Source: Apis mellifera (Eukaryota > Arthropoda > Insecta > Hymenoptera > Apidae). From it: a stretch of DNA of 64,000 bases. The DNA is taken from assembly GCF_003254395.2 (NCBI RefSeq), contig NC_037645.1, positions 2,629,222-2,693,221 of the forward strand, in the 5' to 3' direction. Position 1 is the first letter of the stretch; each line of letters starts with the position of its first letter. This document shows, one piece after another, positions 27,001 to 39,000 of the stretch. The notes under the pieces are model-generated. The model was not told the DNA's origin. It did not search any database and was given only the letters and a program-made list of their open reading frames with translations. The position numbers and the translations under genes are program-made.

Positions 27001-30000
27001 CCCAACAACATCCTGGTGTGAAATTAGAACTGTTAGTTGCTCAAGAGAAAGCTGTATGGAGAATGTCTTCTAATGGAGAAGACAGAACTATTGTTGCCAA
27101 CACTACTAGCGCTAGTGGAGTAGATTATCTCTATTCTAGAGACTTACTTTTCTGGAGTGATGTTAAAACGAAAAAAGTGCACTCAGAACCTTTAAATGGT
27201 GAAGGTTCTAGTTCTAGAGTGGCTATATATTTAACAAGTTCATGGGGACCAGTTTCTATTGCAGTAGATTGGATAGGAGAAAAATTATATGTAGTAGATT
27301 CAGTAGTTCAAAAAATCGATGTACTTGAATTAGATGGAAGGTACCATGGTATTGCATTGAGTTCCAATCTGACAAATCCAACGGATATTGGCCTAGATCC
27401 TACAGTGGGTTTGATGTTTATAGCTGATAGTAAACGAGTTTTAAGAGCCAACATGGATGGAACTGTAGATTTCCCAATCGTTTTCGAGGCAGCATATAAA
27501 GTATCCGGCATTGCTGTAGACGTGATTGCTCGAAGAATTTTTTGGTGTGACTCTCAACTGGACTATATTGAAACTGCTGATTATTTAGGAAGAAATAGAG
27601 TAATGGTACTTAGGGGAACACATACACCGTCTCCAACGAGATTAACACTTTTTGAAAACAGGATCTATTGGACAGATGGCACAAAGCAGGCCATTATGAG
27701 TGTAGACAAAACAGAGGGTGATTATTCTATACGAACGATTTATAAAATGAGAGATGCTAAAGCTATCAAAACCTTACATCCTTTGACTCAGCCAATGGTT
27801 TCTAATCCTTGTGGGAATAATAATGGTGGCTGTCAACATATGTGTATAGTAACTGCAGCTAGTGATCAAGAAAATAGATTAGGTTATCGATGCGCTTGTG
27901 ACATAGGATGGAGATTATCCAGTGACCAAAGAAACTGTAATTTGGTGCAAGAATTCTTGATGTATTCACAACAAAGATTTATTAAAGGCCGAGTATTAGA
28001 TCCTGTAATGGAAGGATTTAGTGATGCTATCTCACCCGTAGTTTCCAGAAGAGCCAGATTTGTTGGTCTAGATTATGATGCATATGATCAATATATTTAT
28101 TATAGTGATGTTTTGCAAGATGTAATTTATAGAGTTCGCCAAAGTGGCGCTGGTCGAGAAGTTGTATTAGCTAGTCAGAATGAAGGTGTAGAAGGACTTG
28201 CAGTAGATTGGGTTGCCAAGAATTTATACTATATCGATTCCAGAAAAGGTACATTGAATGTCTTGAGTACTAGAAATGTCACATATCGCAGAACATTGCT
28301 AAAGAATTTGAAACGACCAAGAGCAATTGTAATTCATCCTAATCAGGGATATATCTTTTTTTCTGAATGGGATAGACCTGCAAACATTAGTAGAGCTTAT
28401 ACTGATGGTTCTAACTTAATAGTCTTTAAAAATTTAAGTCTGGGCTGGCCAAATGGTTTAGCTATCGATTTTGCAAAAGATAGATTATATTGGTGTGATG
28501 CTCTCTTGGATCATGTACAACATTCTAATCTGAATGGTACTGATGTAAGATCAGTTAAATCTAAACTAATTAGACATCCTTTTTCCATGGCTATCTATGA
28601 ACAATGGATGTATATTACTGATTGGCGATTAGATGCTATTATTCGACTCCATAAAGAAACTGGAGAACAAGAATCTATTCTCGTTCGCCAACCTGAAACG
28701 AACAGACTTTATGGCGTGAAAGTCTATAGTCGTTCAATTCAAACTTTTTTACATGATCATCCATGTTTTAATGATAATGGGGGTTGCGAGAAACTATGTT
28801 TTGCTATTCCTCAAAATAATACTAATAAATATGGTATTACTAGATTGACTAAAGTTTGTGGTTGTCCTTATGGCGAACGTATTCAAGAGAATGGCAGAAC
28901 TTGTGCACCTGATCCAGAAGCTGAACCACCACTTGAAGCTTGTCCTAATACTTGGGACTTTACATGTGCCAATCAGAGATGTATATCACATGCCTGGGTT
29001 TGTGATGGTGAAAATGACTGTTTAGATAACAGTGATGAACGGAACTGTACCAAACCAACTTGTGCTCCTAATCAATTTCAGTGCAAGTCTGGTAGATGTG
29101 TTCCTATGAGCTTCCTTTGTGACTCTGAAAATGATTGTGGAGATTATAGCGATGAAGCTTCTTGTCCAAATGTGACTTGTACCGCCAACCAATTTGCTTG
29201 TGCTAATAACAGATGTATACCTAATACATGGAAATGTGATTCCGAAAATGATTGCGGTGATAGTTCCGATGAAGGAGATTTTTGCGTAGCAAAAACTTGT
29301 TCCTATTTTCAATTCACTTGTCCAAGATCAGGTCATTGCATTCCACGATCTTGGGTTTGTGATGGCGATAACGATTGTTTTGATCAACAAGATGAGATGG
29401 ATTGTCCACCAGTTACTTGTCTCAGCACTCAATTTACTTGTGCTGATCAGAAAATGTGTGTTCTTGATTCGTACAAATGTGATGGAATATCTGATTGTAA
29501 TGATGGCAGTGATGAAGTTGGCTGTCCATCCTTAGCACCTGATCAATGTAACACTGACAAACAATTTCAATGCGCTAGTTCAGCGATTTGTATCCCAAGA
29601 AGTTGGTATTGTGATGGAACTCCAGATTGTCCAGACAGATCTGATGAACCAGCTTCTTGTGGACAAGTTGGCTGTCAACCAGGTTTCTTCAAATGTCGTA
29701 ATGAGAAATGTGTATTTAAAGCATATATCTGTGATGGAAAAGATGATTGTGGTGATGGATCCGATGAAGATACTGAATTGCATGCATGTACTGCACCTGA
29801 ATTCAAATGCGATTCACAACAATGGAAATGTCCAAATGTAACTAATATATGTGTGAATATAACTAGCGTTTGCGATAATAAATTTGATTGCCCTAATGGT
29901 GCAGATGAGGGTCCAGCATGCAATTTTCAGGAATGCGAATACAGAGGAGGTTACTGTAGTAATGATTGTATTGAAACACCTTTAGGTAAACAATGTACAT

Positions 30001-33000
30001 GTCCTTCAGGGGAAGAACTCAACAAAGATGGATATACTTGTGAAGATTTGAACGAATGTGAACCTCCAGGACGATGTTCTCAGATTTGTGTTAACATTAA
30101 ACGTGGATACTATTGTAATTGTGTTGAAGGATATACTTTAGAGAAGGATAAGCATACTTGTAAGGCATTTAATCACAGTGTTGCCTTTTTGATTATATCT
30201 AACAGACACACAATTCTGGTTGCTGATCTTCAGGATCAAGCATTAGAAAGGGTACCAATTAATGTAGAGAATGTTGTTGCAACTGCTAGTAATATGCATA
30301 CAGGTACCATTTTTTGGTCAGATATGAAATTGAAAAAAATATCAAGATTGGATAGAGGTAGTGATCCTGAAGATGTGATTTCAACTGGATTGGATTTAGT
30401 GGAAGGTCTTGCTTATGACTGGATAGGTCACAATTTATACTGGTTGGATTCCAAACTGAATACTATTGAAGTAGCCAAAGAAACTGGTTCTAATAGAATG
30501 ATATTGGTTAAAGAAAATATTACTCAACCTAGGGGAATGTGTTTGGATCCTAGTCCTGGAGCAAGATGGCTCTTTTGGACAGATTGGGGTGAAAATCCTA
30601 GAATTGAAAGAATTGGTATGGATGGTACCAATAGATCAACAATTATTAACACTAAAATTTATTGGCCAAACGGCCTTGCTTTAGATATTGCGAATAAGCG
30701 AATATATTTTGCTGATAGTAAGTTAGATTTTATTGATACTTGCCTTTATGATGGTAGTAAAAGAATTCAAGTATTAGCTAGCTCTCATTATTTGTTACAT
30801 CCTCATTCTTTGACATTATTTGAGGATACTATGTATTGGACAGACAGACAATTGAATAGAGTACTCTCAGCTCATAAATTCTATGGTGTAAATCAAACTG
30901 TGGTATCTCACTTGATATCTCAACCTTTATCAATACATGTTCATCATCCTGTTCTACAACCAATTACTGCAAATCCTTGTGCAAATAGCACCTGTGATCA
31001 TTTGTGTCTGTTATCTCCTACTAAACCTCAAGGTTACACTTGTAAATGTCAAGTTGGATTCAGATTATTCAATGGACAATGCTTGGAAGAAGAGATACCT
31101 TATTTGATGGTTTTACGAGGCTCTCAAATTGTGGATGTTTCTTTACTACCAAGAAGTATTAAAACTGGTTATATAACTCCAGTTGTTGGAGTGGAGAGTG
31201 GTAAATTTATAGACTATGATAGGAAAGAAAAAATGATCTATTGGTTGCAAACTAAGGATGATGATGATGAGAATGGTACTATTTATACAACTCCTTATAA
31301 TGGTGGTAATAGAACAGAATTCCCTAATGCTTCCGGTGAAAGTGGTATTGTTGGAGCTCCATCTGCAATGGCATTTGATTGGTTAGGAAGGAATTTGTTC
31401 ATAGGAAACAAATATGCTTCTAATATAGAAGCTATAAAGATAGATGGAAAAACTAAATATCGAACAATAGTACTTGCTAATGATGGCAATAAAACTTCTG
31501 TAGCCAAACCAAAGGCTATGTGTGTTGATCCCCTTGAAGGACATATATTCTGGGTAGACGGTGGCAGTTTTGGCATTCCTACAAAAATTGGAAGAGTTAA
31601 TATGGATGGTACTAATCCCATTATTTTAGTTGATAATGTAGAAAGACCAGAAGCTATTACAATTGATATTCCAACTAAGACTATTTACTTCAGTTCATTA
31701 TATCCAGCTCTGATTATGGCACTATCAACTGATGGACAAAATCTAAGAACTATAGTATCACAAAACATTGCATTGCCAAAAGCACTTGCTGTTCATGACT
31801 CTAGATTATATCTTCTTGATCCATTGTATGATAAAATAGAAAGAGTAGATTTGCCTGATGGAGGTAATCCTACTACAATAATTGATAATGATTCTGAGCT
31901 TAAGACATTAACTATTTATAAGAAACGAGTTACTGGAGATCATCCATGTTTTATAAATAATGGTGATTGTGAACAGATCTGTCTTCCAGCTTCTGGAGGT
32001 ACTAGAGTATGTGCTTGTGGTATGGAATACCGTAAAGTCAGTGACACTTCTTGTGAACCTTTTAAGACTTTTGCAGTAGTTACTCAACTAGATGTTGCAA
32101 GAGGATACAGTTTAAAAGATGCAAAAGAAGCAATGGTACCAATCTCTGGTATAGGTCATCATATTCTTCATGTAGACGTTTATACTGCAGGCAACTGGAT
32201 TTATTGGGTAGAATTCAATCGTGGAATGTGGAATGGAATATTTCGTGTAAGACCAAATGGTACTGAATTACAGCATGTTGTAAAACAAGGTATAGGTTCA
32301 AATGGTATTAGAGGTTTAGCTATTGATTGGGTTGCTGAAAATATGTATTTTACCAATGTATTTCCTCATGATAACTATGTGGAAGTATGTAAATTAGATG
32401 GCAGTAATAGAAAAGTATTAGTGAAGAAAACTACAGATTCCCCTAGAGAATTAGCTGTAAACCCCATTAAAAAATATCTTTATTGGATAGATTATGGACA
32501 ATATCCAAGATTAGGTAAAGCCTATCTGGATGGAAGTAATTGGATGCCTATAGTTACATCCGGTATTAGCACTCCACGTGATATAACTATTGATCCTATT
32601 ACACATGATGTGTACTGGGTAGACTCTAAACAAGACACCATTCAAAAAGTTTCATATACTGGTGGAAATCGTCAAATCATTAGACGGAATCTACCTAACC
32701 CTATGGGTGTTGCTATTTATGGTAATGATGTTTATTGGGTTGACAGAAACTTAGGAATAGTATTCAAGGCTAGCAAGCAGAATGATAACAATTCGTCAGT
32801 AACAGTAAGATCGAATTTACCTAAATTAAGAGATATTGTTATGTTTGATCAGAACAGTCAACCTCCAGATCCAACAAATCCTTGTTCATCAAGTGGAAAT
32901 GCGGGCTGTAAACAACTCTGTTTTGCTATGCCTAAAGAAAATTCAGTTCCTTTCAAATGCGAATGTGCAGTTGGTAAATTAGCAATAGATGGAAAAAACT

Positions 33001-36000
33001 GCGAAAATGTCAATGAATATTTGGTATTCGCTACGAGGACAGAGATTAGAGCTATTGGTTTAGATCCACAAAATACGACTATACCATTTAATCCGATTGG
33101 AAATCTAACTAATGTAGTGGGCGTGGATTTCGATTATCAAGACAAAAAGTTATTGTTCACTCAAATTAGACCTTGGGCTAAAATAGCTTGGATGCAGGCA
33201 GAAAATCCTTCTTCTTCTGAGATTCATACATTAATTAGCAAAGGAATCAATCCTGAAGGCATCTCTTATGATTGGACACAAAAGAAAGTTTATTGGACGG
33301 ATTCATCAAATAATAGTATTTATGCAATGGATTTAAATGGGTCAAATCTAGTGATGATTGCCAGAGTAGATAGACCTAGAGCTATAGTAGTTGATCCTTG
33401 TAATGGATCACTATATTTTACTGATTGGGGTCGTTTTGGAACATCAGGAAAGATTTTTAAAACTACAATGGCCGGTTCTTTGAAGAAAGCTGTTATTGAT
33501 AAAGATCTTTCTCAGCCTAGTGGTTTGGCAATTGATTATGAAGATCGTATGCTATATTGGACTGATGCAGTTAGAGAAAAAATAGAACGTTCAGAATTGG
33601 ATGGAAGTAATCGCCAAATCTTAGTTAGTGCAACAATATATCCTTTTGCCATAACAGTTTTCAGAGAGCATATTTATTGGACAGATCTACAATTAAGAGG
33701 TGTCTATCGCGCTGAAAAGCATACAGGAGCAAATAAAGTAGAATTAGTAAAACGATTGGAAGATTCACCTAGAGACTTACATATTTATTCAGCAGCTAGA
33801 CAACAATGCAGAATAAATCCTTGTAATATTTCAAATGGTGGTTGTGATCAATCTTGTCATCCAGGTATAAATGGCTCAGCAGAATGTAAGTGTGATGATA
33901 ATAGCAGATTAGTAAATGAGGACAGAATGTGTGTTCCCAAAAATGTAACCTGTGACTCTAGTAAATTTGCCTGTAGAAATGGTCGTTGCATTTCAAGAAT
34001 GTGGGCATGTGATGGTGATGACGATTGTGGCGATGGTTCTGATGAAGATACTAATTATTGTTCTTATCATTCATGCAGTCCTAATGAATTCAGATGTAAT
34101 AATGGCAGATGTATATTTAAAACTTGGAAATGTGATCATGAAAATGATTGCCGTGATGGCAGTGATGAAGAAGGCTGTGTATATCCTCCTTGTGCAGCTG
34201 GAGAATTTACTTGCGCCAATTATCGCTGTATTCCTCAATCACAGGTTTGCAATGGTATCAATGATTGTAAAGATAATGTAACATCAGATGAAACCCATGA
34301 ACGCTGTCCAAGAAATACTACATGTCCACCTAATCATCTGAAATGTGAAAAAACTAATATATGTGTAGAGCCATATTGGCTTTGTGATGGAGATAATGAT
34401 TGTGGAGATAATAGTGACGAAAATCCATTGCATTGTGCTCAAAGAACTTGTCCTCAGAGCTCTTTTAGATGTCCTAATCATAGATGTATTCCAGCTACTT
34501 GGTATTGTGATGGAGATGATGATTGTCTGGATGGCAGTGATGAACCACCTGGTTATTGTCAATCAGAAGGTAGAACTTGTTTTGGAGATTTATTTACTTG
34601 TGATAATGGAAATTGCATACCTAGAATTTACATCTGTGATGGAGACAATGATTGTTTGGATTATTCTGATGAAGATGAACGTCACCAATGCAATGATAGA
34701 AAGTGTGATGAAGAAACTGAGTTTACTTGTACTGCAAATAAAGTATGGCATAGAGCACAATGTATCCCCAAAAAATGGTTGTGTGATGGGGATCCAGATT
34801 GTGTAGATGGAGCTGATGAAAATGTAACATTGCATCACTGTCCTACTCCAACACCTTGTGCTGAAAATCAGTTCACTTGTGACAATGGACGTTGCTTAAA
34901 TCAGAATTGGTTGTGTGATCATGATAATGATTGTGGTGATGGTAGTGATGAAGGGAAATTTTGTAATACTAGATATAAACCTTGTACTAATCAAGAATTT
35001 ACTTGTCATAACTTTAAATGTATAAGGAAGCAATTTCATTGTGATGGTCAGGATGATTGTGGTGATCATTCTGATGAAGATGGATGTCGTAAGTAATATA
35101 CTGATATTGTAAATCGTTTAAAAATTATAAACTATATATAAAAAGTTATTAAATTATTCTTTTTTTAATTTATAGCACCAAAGATGAAAAACATGACCTG
35201 TTCAAATCCAAAAGAATTCATGTGCGCAAATGGAATTTGTATTGATCAACAATTAGTTTGTAATAAGGAACCTGATTGTGCAGATGAGAGTGATGAACCT
35301 GCTCATTGTAATGTAGACGAATGTGCAATGGTAGAAATGAATCAGTGTGCTCATAAATGTATTGATACACCAACAAGTTATTATTGTGAATGTAATCCAG
35401 GTTATAGACTTTTAGCAGATGGTAAAGCCTGTGAAGACATAGATGAATGTGTAGAAACACCACAGGTATGTAGTCAACAATGTCAAAATACACCAGGAAG
35501 CTTTTATTGTAAGTGTAATCATTACTGGTATGAACGTGCTGCTGATGAGCATACTTGTAAAAGAAGAGACAATATTATACCATGGATTATTTTTACAAAT
35601 AAATACTATGTCAGAAATATGTCTATTGATGCTCTTAACTATAGTCTGATGCACCAGGATCTCATAAATGTTGTTGCTTTGGATGCTGATTATGGTGATC
35701 AAATGCTCTACTTTTGTGATGTTACTGCTAAGACAATTTTCAGGTTAATTCAAGTGGTTTATTTTAAAAAATAGTTTGCTCAAAATTGATAAAACTAATT
35801 TTTTCATAATTTTTTCTTGCAGAGCACCTATTGCAGGAGGAGAAAAAGAGGCGATTATTAGACATGATAGTCTTGGTTTGGAAGGAATAGCAGTTGATTG
35901 GATAGGACGCAAACTTTATTGGCTTGATCGTCATGCTAAACATTTAGATGTTGCTGAACTTAATGGTACCAACAGGAAGACTTTATTGACTGGTATAGCT

Positions 36001-39000
36001 GATCCACGTGCCATTGTTGTTCATCCTGGTACGGGATATTTGTATTTCACTTCATGGCATCTTCAGGTAATTTTTCTTGATCTCAAATTAAATATATAAA
36101 ACTTTAAAATATCAAATATTATATTCAATATAATAATCATTTTAACTTTCAGGCTTATATAGGAAAAATGGGAATGGATGGCAGTAATTTCACAAGGATT
36201 CTTACTTGGGAAGATGATATAGCTTGGCCCAATGCTTTGACTATTGATTATTTCACTGATAGAATTTTTTGGGCAGATGCTCATTTAGATTATATTGCAT
36301 TTGCCGACTTGGAAGGTCATAATAGACGCAAAGTTCTTTCTGGAACTGCTGTACCTCATGTTTTTGCTATTACTATATTTGACGACTTCATTTTTTGGAC
36401 TGATTGGAATTTGAAAGCTATTAGTAGAGCAGAGAAGTTTTCTGGATATAATTTACGTGTTCTTAGAAATACAACTCATAGACCATATGACATTCATGCA
36501 TATCATCCTTTGAGACAATTACCTTACAATAATCCTTGCAATGAAAATAATGGTGGATGCTCTCATTTATGTTTAATTTCACCACCTGCAAGTTCTTATT
36601 TATTAGAAGGCTATGGTCAACCTGGTGTAACATCATATAAATGCAAATGCCCTAATCAATTTGTGTTGGATAAAGATGGAAAGACCTGTACAGCTAATTG
36701 TACTGCTGGTCAACATAAATGTGGCCCTCCAGATGAAAAATGTATTCCATGGTATTGGAAGTAAGTATAGAAATATATTGTAATAATACAATTTTAATAA
36801 ATGCAATATAATTAATTAAATTATTTTTAAGATGTGATGGTGAAAAAGATTGTAAGGATGGTTCAGACGAACCTATCAGTTGTCCAGCACGTGTTTGTCG
36901 ACCTAGTGTTTTCCAGTGTGCAAATGGTAATTGTAGACCTAGTGTGGCTGTTTGTGATGGTGCAGATGATTGTGGAGATAAGAGTGATGAAGCTCATTGT
37001 AGTCTAGAATGTGGCGAATTAGAATTTAAATGTAAATCCAATGGACGTTGCATTCATGAGTCTTGGAAATGTGATGGAGATGCTGATTGTAAGGACGGCA
37101 GTGATGAAGATCCTGCTATTTGTCGTAAGTATTTTTTTCTACATGTTTCTATATATTTTTATGTATATTATAATTATGTATATGTACATTATGTATATTT
37201 TATGTATAATTATATAAAAATTATTTAATTAAAAAATTTTTTTAATTTAGATAATCGACCATGTGATCCAAACACAGAATTCACTTGTAAGAATAACAGA
37301 TGTATTCAGAAAGTATGGATGTGTGATTCTGACAATGATTGTGGTGATGATAGCGATGAACCAGCATATATGTGTCGTCAAAGGAATTGTACTACCGGTT
37401 GGCAACGTTGTCCAGGTCACGCCAATTATCGTTGCATTCCGAAATGGCTCTTTTGTGATGGCAAAGATGATTGTCGAGATGGTTCTGATGAGCTTGCTGA
37501 GAATTGTCCCAAATGTGATCCTGAAATGGATTTTAAATGCACTAATAACAGATGTGTACCCAAACAATGGCTTTGTGACTTTGCTGATGATTGTGGAGAT
37601 GGTAGTGATGAAGCTGAAACAATGTGTAAGAACCGTTATAGAGAATGTTCAGAGTCTGAGTTCCGATGTGACAATGGCAAATGTATTGCCTCCAGATGGA
37701 GGTGTGACTCTGAAGATGATTGCGGCGATAATAGTGATGAGAATGGTTGTCAAGAATTCGTATGCAAAAACGATACATTCCAATGTGCAAGTGGTCATTG
37801 TATAGCATCATATTTAAGATGTGATGGAACACGAGATTGCAGAGATATGAGTGATGAAATTGGATGTCCACCAAGATATCCAGGAGGAAGATATTGCCCA
37901 CAATCTAGATTCCAATGTGATAACAATCTCTGTGTTTATCTCTCAGATATATGCGACGGAAGTGACGATTGTGGTGATGGTTCTGACGAAAATACCAATA
38001 TGTGTGGTATGATTTTTTTTATTTTTTAAAATATTGAATAGATTATATATGTTTGTTAACATTTAATAAAATTCTACAGCAAACTTCAAGTGTGATACAA
38101 CTAGGAGGTTCCAATGCGCCAATCACAAATGTATTGCTAAATATCAATTATGTGATGGTATTGATAATTGTGGCGATGGTTCTGATGAAAATAATATGAC
38201 TATGTGTGCATCCAGAGTTCGTCCATGTGACGCTATAACCGAATATACATGTGCTAATAAGAAGTGTATTGAGCGAACAAAGCTTTGTGATTTTGCTGAT
38301 GATTGTGGAGATTCCTCTGATGAACTTGGTTGTCGTAAGTTTAATAATCTAATTAATATTAAATTTATTACAGAAATTTAAATGATTCACTTATGATATT
38401 CACTTATTTCCATTATAGATCACAATAAACCCTGTCTGGATAGCAATAAAGGTGGTTGTTCTCACTATTGTCATAACATCACTGAAGGTGGATATATTTG
38501 TGCTTGTTATCCGGGTTACATAATCTCACAAAACAATCGAAAACATTGCGAAGACATTAATGAATGTGTTACTGGCCAACACCAATGCTCTCAACTTTGT
38601 ACTAATTTAAATGGCACTTATTCTTGCTCTTGCAGACAAGGTTTCGAATTGTCTGACAATCGTAGTGGTGTATGCAGAGCTGTAGACACTAATATGATGA
38701 TTCTATTTGCTAATGGTCCAGGAATTAGAGCTTATGATCCTTATGATAAACAAGAAATTGAGGTCATTGCGAATGAAAAAAGAGTACAGGCTTTAGATTT
38801 TGATCCTAGATCAGAATACGTATTTTGGATTGATGGTTATGATAATTCCATTAAAAGGTCATATATGGTAAATGCTAAGGATGGACAAGTGAAAATTGGA
38901 TATGCTCAGGATCTTAATATAAAAAGTAATTTTTTTCTTCAATTTATGATATTATATTATTATAAAATATATTATGTAATAATTTAAAATAATTTATATA

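Noticed and set aside
33952..34806. Met/Ile/Val-rich alternative frames inside LRP1 exon 7
   Set aside because: They are out-of-frame readings of the repeated GATGATTGTGG-like class A codons, not separate genes.
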